Source: Macrophomina tecta | Lineage: Eukaryota > Ascomycota > Dothideomycetes > Botryosphaeriales > Botryosphaeriaceae | Direction: 5' to 3' | NCBI GenBank assembly: GCA_024180945.1 | Contig: JAKSGN010000003.1 | Location: 1,178,001-1,242,000, forward strand | Length of the DNA: 64,000 nt | Shown here: in pieces, positions 11,025 to 22,968 of the stretch | Position numbering within the stretch: position 1 is the first letter of the stretch | Layout of the letters: the number at the start of each line of letters is the position of its first letter | Position numbers and translations under genes: made by a program | Notes under the pieces: generated by a model | Told to the model about the DNA's origin: nothing | The model's input: only the letters and a program-made list of their open reading frames with translations | The model's database searches: none

Positions 11025-11358
11025 ATGGCTGGCCCGCGCTTCTCAAATCGTCAGTCCACCATTCGCCACATCTCCGACCACGTCGGTCTGCATCCAGACA
11101 ACGCGTACGATAAGCGCCAGGGGGGAAATGGCGCGTACGGGTCGTGACGGCTCTGGATCCTTATATGACAGTGCTCAGATGCAGCTTGAGCACCTGGAAG
11201 CCGAGGTGAACGGCGAGGTGCAGTTGACGGCTCCGTGGGAAGAGATGTGACATGAGCATCGGCGCAGGGAGGTGGGTGAGAGGGCGACGCGGCAGGAACA
11301 GATCGAGTGGCGTCAGGCCCTTCCACCAGTTCCGGTTCCTGCTAAAAGGAAAAGGTAG
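11025..11358 (+). pseudogene. Possible coiled-coil gene remnant
   Basis: From ATG 11025 a 40-residue frame (MAGPRFSNRQST..., TGA 11145-11147) is followed in the next frame by a coding-like segment. That segment has coiled-coil spacing (QMQLEHLEAEVNGEVQ), is interrupted by one TGA at 11248-11250 and continues in frame with a charged helix (EHRRREVGERATRQEQ) and a basic end to TAG 11356-11358. One frameshift and one stop separate three segments of consistent character. No intron of normal length repairs them. I do not recognise the parent family, so it may also be chance. Confidence 0.3.
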
Positions 11359-11608
11359 AAGAGGAGAATCAAGTAGGCGCTTAGACGCCTGTTTAGGTAG
11401 CTCTACTTCCCTCAGCCGTCCAGAGCTCGAGTTGATTTATTGCTGGTATTTGTTTGCTTTTGGACTTCAGATATGAGGTGGCCTCTGTTTCATATTCAAA
11501 TTTGACTCTCATTTCCTTTACAAACGTATTGAATATAATTGAACCTTCGCATACATGAAGTAGGTGATGTGCCGCGTTCCACACATGCGGGGTTTATTGC
11601 TTCTTAGC

Positions 11609-13298
11609 TCAGAAACGGCAATGATCCTGGCCAAGCATCGGACCCAGATAAGACTCCGGGAGCTTATAATAACTGACGAAGCTACTGCAGGGCTCAAGCC
11701 AACTCTTGTCAGAGTCGCAATCCTTGAATTGCGGGTTCAAGCCTTCATAGTTGTAAGTGCAGAAGCCATGGGTGGACTGGAAGACGTTAGCGAATTTTGC
11801 CGAAGGATATTGAGGTGCGATCATACCAAGCAAGTGGCCTGCATTGTGCTCGTGTCAAAGTCGGTGCTCTTTCCTTGGCAATCCTTGGTCTTGTGGATGT
11901 CGGCCTGAGAAGCCCACCCGTTGTCCGTGATATTGTTCGTTAGATCGGCGTAGTTCGTCTCCGGGCCTTTTCGAGCTTGTGTTAGTCATACTTTGTCATC
12001 TTCAAAGTATACTGTTTGCCAGGACTTACTGTTCGGGTTGTGGAAGGCATAAGTATTACCCTCAGCCTCGTCGTAGTACCACTGGTTGCAATTTCCTCCC
12101 GAAGTGAAAGCATCACAAGAGATCTCCCCAGTATCTGCAGCAACCTGACGAGGATCTTTACCCTCAGAGAGTGTGCTGATTACGCCATTCGCTTTCAGCG
12201 CCTCACTGAGGATGTACTGCTGGAGTTGGCGATACAGGTCATTTGCCTGCACAGTCAGGGAGGTCGTGACGCGCTACGTATCATTGTGTCAGATATTCCA
12301 CCCATATTCATTCCGATTCTGAATCCTACCTGGCTGAATCCGCCCTTACTGCACGTCTGAATGAAATAGCTGTGGTTGCCCTGGATCGTGGACACCGTGT
12401 CCAGCAAGGCATTCTGGAAATCCTTCACAAGTTCCGACAGGTTCGCCTCTACATCACCCAGCTGCAGGAACCTGTCATTCGCTGTTTGTGTTAACAGTTT
12501 CTCTGACACGTCGACGTTGTTCAGAACTTGGGTTAGGCCCCCAATTATTAGGCCTGACGCCGTGCTCCCGCCGTTTGGAATGACGCCTCCAATGAGCTAC
12601 ACAAGATCAGCATGACTGACTAGTTACCCGTACCCAGCGGGAGACCTACGCCAAGCACACCAAGCGTTCCGCTAAAAATCTTCTTCAGATTGTTGACCGA
12701 CGCGACGGCCTCGACCGGAGGCGCAACTGCAGCAACGATTTGGCCGACCGTGCCAGCGGCAAGAGAAGAACCTTGACCAAGAGCAAGGCTATACTGCTGG
12801 AAGAACTGGTATACTGCGTAAATATTCCAGAGAGTCTGCGCTGAGTCAGTCTTTGTCCAATATGTACATGTGTAGTCTCCGGGTGATGGTACTCACGTAG
12901 AACTGTTGGTTGGATTCATACTTTGCATTCTCGTCCGTATCAAATGGTGGGCATGTGTTGCTCGTTATAAGGTCGCAAGTGAGACCGGAGAAGCCCTACC
13001 CAGCGTTAGCTTGAGGGCGGGGGTGAAGTACCAATGCAAAACCAATGCGTACGTTAAACTGAAGAAAGCACTGGGCAAAGCCGACTTCATTGCATTTTGC
13101 TTCCGTGCCATTTGCTTTAACCCAGTCGTTGATGTACTGCTCGAGATTCAAAGCTTCCCAGCACTCCGCTTTCAGTCCTGAGCGAGAGTTCGGCGCACAG
13201 TCAACATCGGATCCAGTTGTGTTCTGTCTTGGTTGCAAGGTTGGAAACGACCATGCGGTCATGTAAAGAGGGGCAATGTAAAGGAGAGTCCTAAGCAT
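11609..13298 (-). CDS. Secreted Cys-containing protein, seven exons, unknown function
   Basis: Exons 13053-13298, 12897-12995, 12650-12835, 12330-12596, 12030-12273, 11827-11966 and 11609-11776 join to 449 residues. Introns are 50-62 nt, most with CTAAC/CTGAC-type branch points, and all but one are in phase 0. The start at 13298 gives a signal peptide (MLRTLLYIAPLYMTAW...). The mature part has Cys residues spread over the first 130 residues (e.g. LKAECWEALN, CDLITSNTCPP) and again at the C-terminus (CNQWYYDE, HGFCTYNY, LEPCSSF), consistent with disulfides. Several NxT/NxS sites are present. The middle is helical and contains a Gly/Val-rich hydrophobic stretch (GTLGVLGLIGGVIP), so partial membrane insertion is possible. 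It recalls fungal secreted proteins of unknown function (DUF7872-like), but I am not sure of that. Not a recognised enzyme. Confidence 0.72.
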
Positions 13299-14357
13299 AC
13301 TGAATGCAAGGAAACCACTGATAGAAAGAGCGTGTCTTGCACTCCCGCTATTCAAACATACCGTGACCATATATTCCATGAGGAAAGCTCGTATTACATG
13401 ACTAAGTACGCCGACGCGACTGTGCGGATCTAGTCATAAAGGCAAGGATTGAACAGAAAGACAGCAGGAGAAAACTGGGTTGTTTTAATTAAGTACCCCT
13501 CGACGCATAACCTTTAGAGCAACGATGGCGCACGAGCGAGGCAAAGGGAGGGGAAGATCATGTTAGTCAGGCCAGCCACCGGTTCAGCAGCCGACTTGGC
13601 ATTCTGCTGAAGGGATGTGATCAACCGCTTCACCTTGTGCTACGCCGGCCGAAGTCTGTCCGGCCTTCGAGCCCCGTGATGGAGCATGGAAGGCTGTCGT
13701 TTCGATTTGAAACGAGCTATATAATGATGTTAAAGCGCGGCTTTCATACTCACACACTATTATCAAATCAGAAACCTCTGGACACAGAGGGATGTGCATA
13801 CCTCCTGGAGGTTCATAAACAAAAAGCTGGTGGAAATTCTCTTAACCGGGACTTGGCAAAAGGATATTCGAGAGCTTCCATTCCGAAATCAATTTTACCT
13901 TTACCTATTTGCAGGTCTCCAGATAGGTACCCCCCTTGTTGCATCGGCAGAGATGTTAGTGGGTAATGGTGTGAATCAGGCAGCACAGTCAGATGCTAAG
14001 ACAGCGGAAGTAGTTCGAAGTTTTGACGTCTGCGCAATGTGTTCTATTGTCGTTCAAACGCCGGCAATCTAGAGTTGCCGATGCAAAGGATTTCGGACGG
14101 TGATTAATCATGGACCTGGACTGATTAAGCCCGCGACGAAAGCAAGTCTGGGCTCAAGCGCCACGCAAAGGGTCAACCTAGAGAGAGATCGGATAAAGTT
14201 GGCAGCAGGATGCTATCGCACCCACATACAGCGCAACTCTGCGGCCGCAATTGATTCCTATCAACCATGCCCTATATAGAAAGAAGAAAACGCCATGCCA
14301 TGCTAATACACGATTCCTTCTGTATATTGATACGCAAGCTAGAATGAGAAAGCCAAG

Positions 14358-14388
<31 letters not shown>

Positions 14389-14441
14389 CAAACTCATTCT
14401 TACATTCCCTCCCATAGAAAATCAATGGCACAACATCCATC
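13299..14441. other. Intergenic region with poly(A) tract
   Basis: 1.1 kb between two minus-strand genes. The left part should be the promoter of the secreted protein. A 27-nt A run lies at 14362-14388, just beyond the PTM1-like stop. ORFs in both orientations are short and unrelated to each other. Confidence 0.5.
14362..14388. repeat. Poly(A) tract, 27 nt
   Basis: An uninterrupted run of 27 A in the probable 3' flank of the PTM1-like gene; on that gene's strand it is poly(T). Confidence 0.8.
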
Positions 14442-16257
14442 TCACCCAGTCAATCTCTGCCTTTCCTCACCCTTCCCATCTGCACGACCACCGTCCTGAG
14501 AGTCCAGGTCATCATCGCTCCATTTGTCATCATCTCCAACTGCAAAGATCGTATCACCATCTAGACTCTCCCTCGGTAGATGGGAAGGCCTTTGCGGCTT
14601 GGGGGCCGGCAGCGGTGACTCGGTGCGGTCGGGGCCGGAGATGTTGCTACGGGTGGGAGCGGGGTCGTAAGCTGGCGGATCGTTCGGGCCGCGATCTTCT
14701 TCGTCAAGCGAATCACGAAGGGATGCGATTTCGAAACCCTCGTCATCTTGAGCGATCTGCGCAGCAGCTTGATCAGTATCATTTACGTATTGTTCGCGTA
14801 TGCGGCAAAGCCACTTACCTCGTCACTCATGGCAAAGCGGCGGTTGTTGGCTGTTGGTCTCCAGAGGTAGGCCACGAAGCACACATCGGCGAGGTAAACG
14901 AGGTTCAACCATCCATCCAGGACGAACCAACGTGTTTGCCAGTGAGTGGGTGCGAAGTCGGGATCACCTGCGCCGGCAAAAGCAAAGGAGTTGAAGAAGA
15001 AGAAACCGAAAATGACAAGGATACTGCCCAAAATGCACCACCAAAGCTTCTTATACATCATGAATTTGACCCGTTGCTTTCGGTCCACGAGGTCCTTCAT
15101 GGTCATGTTGAGGGAGTTCAAAGTCCAGATGTAGAAAGCTGTGAGAGTCGCAGAAAGGGGCAAGATGACCAATAGTACCAGCGGGCCAGCATCATCGGGG
15201 CGGATCGTCAAGGACGCAATGGCATATATAACGCCGAAGACGAAGTGGGCAACCGCGAGCCAGCGGACATAGAGCATCGTCTTCCCCAGGGTGTGTTTCA
15301 CCACGCCGTATCCCATACAGACGATAAGGAGCAAAAAGAAGGAGAACGAGTTCCGGCCCGCATTGAGAATGGACACAATGATCATGAAGACCTTGTTACC
15401 GACGTTGTTGCCGTGGCGGTTCTGGTAGTCGTAGAATCCCCAGGTCATGAGCATTTCCACAACCAGGAAAACCAGGATGGCAGTGATATAGTTCTGCACG
15501 GCCAAGATGTCGTGGCGGTGCTGTACGTAGAGGAAGCCCCAGAAGATGCTAATGACGGCATAAACAAGCGCCATGCCTCCATAGAACGGCAGCTTCGCAA
15601 TCTGAGCGGCCGGAAGTTCACCATACGCGTTCCTAAACTCAGAGATGGCGGTATACTCTTGTCCTTCCGGGGCGAACGTCTCGACGCAGTAGTATCCGGT
15701 CTTTTCGATTGGATAGTTGACGGCCAAGCGGTCGGTCTTCGCGATGTGGATAGCTTCTGTGCGGATAACCCGTTTTGATGTTTTTTCGGCGTCGTCGGCA
15801 AGGATGAATTGTCCAAGGCTCGAGGTGTTGCAATAGTTCTGGGCAACGGCGTCATCGTCGCAAATGTATTTCCTCTAGATCCGCGATTAGCAGCCGCCGG
15901 GGCAGGTTTGTTCACTCCAGCCCGGGGCAACTCACGTCCATGTAATCCGCATCTGCAGGCTTTCCCAGCAGCTGCTTGTCCTGCCATTCGAAGATGAGAA
16001 GGCTCACGACGGGATCCTCTCCCTTCTCTTCGGCAATCTTGTCTTTCAGGAACTTGACGAGGATGAAGGGGTCGACGCTGCCGCCCCAGGACTTCTTGCT
16101 ATACATGCCCGAGCATTGTTGGCGATTCTCGTCGGTTTGATCCTACGCAGTGTGAGCATAATCGCAAGGGGCGGGGCGGGCAGCATACAAGCTTGACTTC
16201 GATAGCGCGGGCAAGTAGCGCTGAAAACAGCAGAAGGAGGGCGTGCGCCCATCTCAT
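14442..16257 (-). CDS. PTM1: PTM1-like GOST-family seven-transmembrane protein
   Basis: Golgi/endosomal membrane protein of the GOST group (yeast Ptm1, human TMEM87/GPR107), implicated in membrane trafficking. Exons 16189-16257, 15936-16142, 14819-15874 and 14442-14756 give 548 residues, close to yeast Ptm1. The order is a signal peptide (MRWAHALLLLFSALLARA), a lumenal domain of about 180 residues with Cys pairs (QQCSGMY, KYICDDD, GYYCVETF), then seven hydrophobic helices starting at FYGGMALVYAVIS. Family landmarks include GRNSFSFFLLLIVCMGYG and WFVLDGWLNLVYL. The last exon encodes a hydrophilic cytosolic tail with acidic clusters (DDDKWSDDDLDS). The third intron uses an acceptor two bases before a competing AG so that RKYIC stays in frame. 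It diverges from NCS2 across a 380-base promoter. Confidence 0.9.
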
Positions 16258-16637
16258 GGTTGCGGCGGGCTGGGCTGAGGCCTGTCAACGAGCGGGAGTG
16301 GAAGGGTAACGGCCTAAGAGTGCGCAGGTCGAGGGTGATGAGCGAGGAGGGCTGGACGAGGGCGGTTCACATGCCGCGATGGGCGCTGGTCGATTGGAGT
16401 AAGGTGAGGGGTGGAATGTGGTTGCTGTGCTGGAGGAGCTCTCCGCGTAAGCCTGATGCTCTGGAGAGTGCGCGCAAGCTGTCCGCAGCGCGCGCCGCCA
16501 GTGCCAGCCGCAAATCCCCGGCCCGCCAAGCGCCGACCCAGATGAGAGGGCCCGCCGCAAGGCTAGCTGCCTGCCTGCATCTATTTCTCTACCGCGACGC
16601 TGCCGCGCGCCCCCTCTGTTGCCCATCCAGCCTCGCC
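16258..16637. promoter_or_regulatory. Divergent promoter between PTM1-like and NCS2
   Basis: A GC-rich 380-base gap between two divergent starts. No TATA box was seen; a shared housekeeping-type promoter is likely. Confidence 0.5.
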
Positions 16638-17850
16638 ATGCCCGGAAAGCACGCCACCACCGATCCCTTCGGCGCTACCCGGCTCTGCCAGAGATGCCGC
16701 GTCTCCGAGTCCTGCCTCATCGTACGCAGCGAGCCTCTATGCAGGTATGTACGCCTTGCAGATTGTGCGCTGCCACCGACGTCCGGGCTTACACTTACCT
16801 AGCGATTGCTTTGCGAAGTACGTCAACACCAAGGCCATCAAGCGCATGGAGTCGTATGCCTACTACGTCAAGAATCGCTCCGCCGACGAGGAGAGAAAGC
16901 TGCTACTGCCCGTGTCATTCGGGGTCTCTTCGGTCACCCTGTTGTACCTTTTGGACGAGCATTTGAGACGACAGACCGCGAAAACTGGTCGCACAGGATA
17001 CGCCTTGCATATCCTGCATATCGACACGTCCGCCGTGGAGATGGATACACCAGAGGCAGGCAGGCTGGATCGGCTAAGGGAGGCTTTCCCCGCGCACGAG
17101 TATAGTAGCGCACCGCTGGCGGATGTTTTTGACGACGCCGATGCAGAGGAGGCGTTGCAGGGCGTGCCCGAAGCAGCTACCGTAGATACAGGCGGCATGG
17201 AAACATCCCAGGAGAAACTGGAACGTCTAATCGTTTCTTTGCCGTCTGCAACTTCTCGCGCCGACGTTGTTCGCATTCTCAAGAACAGGCTTATTGTGAA
17301 ATTTGCACAGAGGCACGATTGCAAGGGAGTTCTTTGGGGCGACACCACTACGAAGATTGCGGAGAAGACGCTGGCAGAGACAGCTAAAGGACGCGGCTTC
17401 TCTCTGCCCTGGCAAGTCTCGGATGGCATGTCGCCTTTCGGCATCACCTTCAATTATCCTCTTCGAGATTTGCTCAAGAAGGAGCTAGTTGCGCACGCTG
17501 ACCTGACTTCGCCGCCACTAACAAGTCTGATCCAGGTGCAGCGGCACACTCAGGTTTCAGCCAGTGCAAAGAACACCACAATCGATGATTTGATGAAGCA
17601 GTATTTCGAATCTGTGGAACAGGATTACCCTAGCATCGTAGCCAATGTCGTCCGCACCTCGAGCAAGCTCGAACCTGCCCCCACAACGGACGACAGGTGT
17701 CGGCTATGCGATATGCCCGTGGAAGGACGTCGATTTGGAATCCACGGCTGGGGTGGCGATCAGCACGACAGCTCTGCCCTGATTTCAGATGGAGAACAAC
17801 TGTGTTACGGTTGCATGAGAGCTGCGCCGCAGTCGGCAAGCTTTCTCTGA
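16638..17850 (+). CDS. NCS2: Cytoplasmic tRNA 2-thiolation protein 2 (NCS2/CTU2)
   Basis: Partner of the NCS6/CTU1 thiouridylase, needed for 2-thiolation of the wobble uridine in tRNAs for Lys, Gln and Glu in the cytosol. Exons 16638-16744 and 16803-17850 give 384 residues. The N-terminus has the paired cysteines CQRCR and, after splicing, CSDCFAKYV. The PP-loop-like strand reads PVSFGVSSVTLLYLLD, a degenerate form of SGGxSS, as expected for the non-catalytic CTU2 subunit. Downstream come ADVVRILKNRL, VLWGDTTTKIAEKTLAETAKGR and the C-terminal Cys pairs CRLCDMP and CYGCMR. The protein is shorter than yeast Ncs2 (about 490), as in some filamentous fungi. Splicing keeps a Ser codon at the junction. 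Confidence 0.92.
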
Positions 17851-18438
17851 GGCACAGCGATCTGGCTGTTGTAGGGAATTTACAGTCGTGCAAACACCGT
17901 GCATCAGAGGATTCCCAGCAGGACTGAGTATTCTGCCGAGTCTTATCTTCATGCCGTATGGAACGATGTGCAGGCCTCTGAGATGCGCAGGAGACGCGTC
18001 GTGGCCCGCTCCGCATTGGTGAGGCCGGCGCTTAAGACGCCCACTCGCAAGTGGATCATCACCACCGCGGCGCTTAGGGAGCACGGCCTCGAATACTCCA
18101 TTAGGTGAAAAGCGTTCCCAAAGGCCAACCTCTTCAGGAACCGTCCTCTCAGCTCGGTGATTCCGTCCCGCTCTTGACCAGATCCTCGGATCCCCAGAGC
18201 AAGCGCTTGCGGTTACGCAGGAAACTTGCTAGTGGGGGACGCCAATGGCATGGCGTAACGCTGGATCTTCGCCTAGTCAGCTCCAGCAAACGTTTCAGAA
18301 TCCCAAAGGGGGGGGCGGCAGGGACGCATCGCCATCCAGGCTCTCATGCTTAAAGCAAGCCTCGCGGCTGCGTCTACATCGAAGGGACCGGGATGCATGC
18401 TGTGCGTGTTGTTTTCTTCCACTCCTTTCTAGCCTGTA
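17851..18438. other. Intergenic region, nothing supported
   Basis: A 588-base gap between two + strand genes; presumably the NCS2 3' end and the promoter of the membrane protein. Short ORFs only. Confidence 0.5.
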
Positions 18439-20260
18439 ATGTCTACCCTAATCGTCTCTTATCTCCTTCTGCAGCAGACTCATGCTCTACCTGTGGGTCT
18501 TGTTCAACACACATCGGACAATGATGCTTCGAGCGCATGGATGCCTTCTGCCAACGTACGCGGGACGTACGATCTGATCCTGGGATGCCTGGCAACTTCT
18601 TTCCTTGCTGCTTGGGCCGCGTGGCATCCCAATTTCCATTCCGTATGCGGGCCATTCGCAAGTGTCTTCCGGCGCATCTTATGGATTGTAGCTCTCATGG
18701 CCGCTCCTGAGGTGATACTGTTTTGCGCCTGGGAGCAAAGATGTGCCGCAAAGAAGTTGCAGGCAGAAGTCAATCGTTCAGGCCAACGGGCATACGATGC
18801 AGAAGACGTCGATACAGCTGTGCGATCCTACGAACAGCATCTCCACCAGAAGGTCTGTATACATCTTTCGGATAGCGGTAAGCTTTTTTTTTTTTTTTTT
18901 TCTGACATTCGAATAGAGCCTCTCTATTTCACGGCCATCACATATCCCCAGGCGACTCTCGGCTCCCATGACCACCGCCCCTAGTCTTGAACCTGTATTG
19001 CGCCCGTTCGAATATGCCGCCTCCCAGAATGGTGCCGGTCATCCTTCTCCAAGTGTCTATTCCTACTCCGATTCACACTCAGACACTATGGTTTCCTCTC
19101 ATTTCACACACTCTCGAAACCCGAGCCGCTCGTCTTCCACCGCTTCTCCTCCAAAGGCTCAAATTCCTCCCTGGACCTTATCGCAAGCCTTCGCGGCAGT
19201 CTCCGGCAGTATAACCGTACCCAGCTCTACCTTTTGGGCATGCGACAACCTTACTTTCACTCCTCCTGGCATCGTCGAACTCGCTCGCGCCGGCCTCCTC
19301 CCATCGATCACCCCTTCAACGCATAAGCGCGATCGCATTGCTACCCTCGTTGTATCGGTCCAATCCCTCTGGTTCATAGCCCAAGCCATCGCCCGCCTCC
19401 GCAACCGTCTCCCACTTACTCTTCTTGAGATACACACTCTCGCATCCCTGTTCATTACCATCTTTCTCTCTCTTGTCTGGCTTCCAAAAAGCTTTATGCC
19501 ATCCACGCCACCGCCCCACGACTCCGACCGTCTCACTGACCTCGCTGCTCTCTTCGCTATCGATCCACACCTTTCTCACAACCTCAACCCTGATAAGAAC
19601 CGGCTCGTCTATCCCGTGGACATCACAGAATGCACCGAAGCCTACACAAAGGCCACCTCTCAGTCACCCCGAGCCGGTGGCAAGCTGACCGAAGACGACC
19701 ACGCCAAGATCGCTGAGCTGCACGTCCGCGCCTCACGAGCCCTCGAGCACTTGCGCCGCAGGTACCGGGCCGAGGTCATCAGCAGCCCTGTTGGCCAGAG
19801 CCCCCCGCCCCCGAACCTGACCTATAAGTCCCCGCACGTAGTGGGCGACCGGTGCGAATGGCGCGTCGATGGAGCCGCCGCACTGGCCCCTTCGTCGCTC
19901 GTCGAGCTCGCCTTGCCTTTCCTCTTCGCTGTACTATACGGCGCACTTGTCATGGGCGTGTCGTGGGCCGCCTCGCTTTTTACAAACGGATTAGAGAGAG
20001 AGTTGTGGCGGGGTGCGGGAGGCGTGTTTCTGATGATTGCCGTCGCGAGCAGCGTCGTGCGAGTCTGGTATGCGCGGAGGGAGACGCAGGCGCGGTGGGT
20101 GGCCGGCGTTGTGCATGGACTGTGTTGGTTCATGAGCGTATTGTATGTGGTTGCCAAGTTGTACGTGTTGGGAGAAGTGTTTGCTGGGTTGAGGAGTGTG
20201 CCTCAGGAGACGTGGAAGGGTGTCGACGGTGTGGACTTCGTACCTCATGTTGGAGGCTAA
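18439..20260 (+). CDS. Polytopic membrane protein, uncharacterised fungal family
   Basis: I join 18439-18852 to 18917-20260 (585 residues). Exon 1 gives a signal-like N-terminus, RGTYDLILGCLATSF and RILWIVALMAAPEVILF, the opening of a fungal membrane family typically reading GT(Y/W)D(I/L)xxxCLxTxFLCxW..HPN. Exon 2 supplies a variable Ser-rich linker, then WTLSQAFAAVSG, RIATLVVSVQSLWFIAQAIARL and LEIHTLASLFITIF, matching the family's conserved second half, and three more helices. About seven membrane segments in all. The frame joins cleanly only if the donor is GTCTGT at 18853, an unusual donor; the intron contains a run of 18 T (18884-18901). If that splice is wrong, the linker differs but both halves still belong together. 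Function unknown. Confidence 0.7.
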
Positions 20261-21011
20261 TGTTTTCTCCGACGATTCTATGCATTGGGTGACGAACGTT
20301 TCACTGTTGGCGCGGCATAATTATTGACCTGCCTAGTGACAAAGAAGGTGGTGCTTTCCATCGTTTCTATGCTCCATGTACCATGTTCTTCATTACTGTA
20401 CGAGGGTCCCTCAAAGGTAACACTACTGACTGGAAGTTGGCTGTCTGCTCACGAGTTTCAGAAAGAGAAGAATATCTTGTCAAAGCCTGTATAGCGCTAT
20501 CAGCCAAACAGAATATTAGACGTGAGTGCCTAGATCACTGCATCAGCTCCAGATGTACCCTTGATACCAGTCAATGAATCTCGAGAACTCCTCACCATTT
20601 GGTACAGGCTTTGGTTATGCAGCGATGAGCGCAAACACGGCTAGAACACTAGCCTTTCTCCCTTTGTTGGAACTTTCGATAACTTGGGCACACTTCGAGG
20701 CAGAAAATCATTCGCAACAGTGTTGCCGCAGCAAAGACAAAAGTAGACCATCTCCCCTTTTGCGTTCGGATCGTGATGTGGTTGGTGCATACAAGCGAAG
20801 TTATGCAGTTATCTCCTTTATTACTATTTTTGGACCGTGGTATCTCGAACTGGGAAGAATGAATATTGTGGAGGAACGCCTGCTCGCTAAAAAGAGAAGA
20901 AGATAATAAAACAGTAATGCCGGCCCGCCAGTCTTTGTGCGCTTTGATTACAAAAATGGTGTACAGATCATCAAAAATCTACCAAATGTAGAGTGATAGG
21001 AAGACTCGTCG
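20261..21011. other. Convergent intergenic region, nothing supported
   Basis: A 751-base gap between two convergent genes. It should hold both 3' ends. A 110-codon ORF at 20574-20906 has no recognisable feature. Confidence 0.5.
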
Positions 21012-22151
21012 TTAGCGGCGATCGCGCCTGCTGTCCTGACGGTACTCCCTCTTCTCACCCCTTTCGAGATCAGGTTGGCGCTCGCGGCGGCTGCCACCAA
21101 ACCAGCCGCGGCTTGGCTGCCTGTCTGGAGGGTAGCCACCCCTCTTCTCGTGGCCCTGGCGGGCGGGCTCGGGATGTCTGGGCTCGTAGCGCTCATGGAC
21201 GCCATCGCCATTGATCGGTCGGCCTTCCTCGTCGTACTGCGCAAGGTGGGCGAGGTCGCCTTCCTGGTCGCTGAACTCCTCCAGGACGGCGCCAGGCGGG
21301 GTGTAGGCGTCGAGCATGCTGCGGCGGTGGCGTTTCTTGGTTTCTCTGTCTTCCTTGGGCTTGTAGATCTGGTCGAGACGTTGCTCCAAGAGGCGCACGT
21401 TCTTGGAGTTGGCTTTGTACATGGCATCCATGATGTCTCCGAGCAGCGGAATGAAACCAATTAGAAAATCGAATGCGATGTTAAGAAGCATGTGCAAATG
21501 TGTGGTGAAGCCGAGTTTACACTCGACGCGGGTCATGCGCCAGTACAGCATGAGAGCAAGGGCGGAATCGGCAGCATCGCCGGCACTGGCAACTCGTCAG
21601 CATCTGAATCTACACAGCCGTCGGGTGGAGGCATGGCTTACGCAGGAACGAGACCGATCACGCTACCCCAGCCAAAGCGCTGGCCAAACAGGCTGAAGAG
21701 GGCGCAGTCGAGCCAGTATGCACGCTGGCGGGCCTTTGCGAGGACAATTGCGTCGTGCTCCGGGATGTAGTCCGGGATTTGCTTCTTGACCTTCTTCATC
21801 TTGCCGTTCGGCTTGCGAGGGTCCTTCGGCACCATCTCGTAGTAGGGATCCTGCAAGCCTCATGTTAGCGTTGGCGCGCACAGACGATACAGTGACCCCG
21901 AGCGAGGATGAGTGTGGTCAGCCGAACAGCAAGATGGTGATGCGCCGGCACTGCGCAACTGCATTGGCGAGAGAGCTTCCGCGCCAGAGCAATTCCATCT
22001 CTTTCGCCTTTCGGGTGGCTTGGCAAACATTCTCGCAAGCTTGGGAACGCAGAGGTACACTTACGTATGGAACGACATCCTTGTCGCGGTACTTGTCCAT
22101 CTGCTTGCCCAGCATCTTCTTGGCGGCATACTTGCCGACGACAGCAGCCAT
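21012..22151 (-). CDS. DUF4112 family protein
   Basis: Exons 22065-22151, 21642-21850 and 21012-21585 give 289 residues. The first intron is long for this window (214 nt, with a GCTAAC branch point near its 3' end). After an N-terminal MAAVVGKYAAKKML come IPDYIPEHDAIVLAKARQRA and YWLDCALFSLFGQRFGWGS. The second splice then gives LVPAAGDAADSALALMLYW and a hydrophobic segment (LNIAFDFLIGFIPLLGDIMD). The paired GD-containing hydrophobic segments are the hallmark of DUF4112. The C-terminal third is low-complexity and charged (Arg, Glu, Gly, Pro). The role of this domain is unknown; a membrane-associated protein is likely. Confidence 0.85.
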
Positions 22152-22968
22152 GGTGGGTTATTGGCTTGGCTTGGCGCGAGGAAATTGGGATACGCAAGGG
22201 AGAAAAGGGGAGTGAGGTTGAGGAAGAGGGTGGATTGCGGCCCTCAAACGCGGTCGCAGGAAGTGCTTATATGGGAGCGGGCAGGCTTGCGGAGATGGGT
22301 GGTTTGCTACGTCAGACAGCGGTCGGGGCGCGATGGTTGGTTGTGGTTTGCGCGGGCCTGAAACGACGTCTCAGAAGCGCTGATCCGAAAATAATCGGCG
22401 GGCGTGTAACGTGCGGGACGCGCGCGTGCAGCGATGCGAGCGAGGAGAGCGGTGGCTGCCAGCAAAGAGACCGGTGAGCTCAGCGAGGCAAAGAGCAGAG
22501 AGAATGGGGATTGTTGACTGTTAAGTAGCGGCGGGCACAAAGCAGGCTGGCCGGCGGATGACGTTCTCGGCTGCCCTAGCTTCTTCACGCTGCATCTCCT
22601 GGCCAGCTGCACCTGCACCCGCCCAGAGCTCCAACCTTAATCCGCCCGAGCACCGCCACGCCGCCACACTGTGGCAACTGATTTGATTCGATTCGGCGGC
22701 CACGCAGCTCGTCAAGCGCCTGCCGTCACTCGCTGCCACAACACCACCCATTCTCAACCCAACCACGCCCGACCATCGGCGACCACGCCCACGCCCGCCG
22801 CTGCACTGCCCCGTCTCCAGCCCGTCCGCTCGCTTTCGTCGGCCTCGCGGCTTCCGTCGCCTGACTCGCCCGACCCGGCTGCGTTCGCCGCAGCTCCCGC
22901 GCAGAGGCGCCCGCCCAACGCTACCTGCTCCTTCCGCCGCGCGGACATGCCCAGCGACACCGGTCAGG
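22152..22968. promoter_or_regulatory. Divergent promoter between DUF4112 gene and DCP2
   Basis: An 817-base GC-rich region between divergent starts, with CT-rich and C-rich stretches upstream of DCP2. ORFs here are composition artefacts. No specific site is called. Confidence 0.5.
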
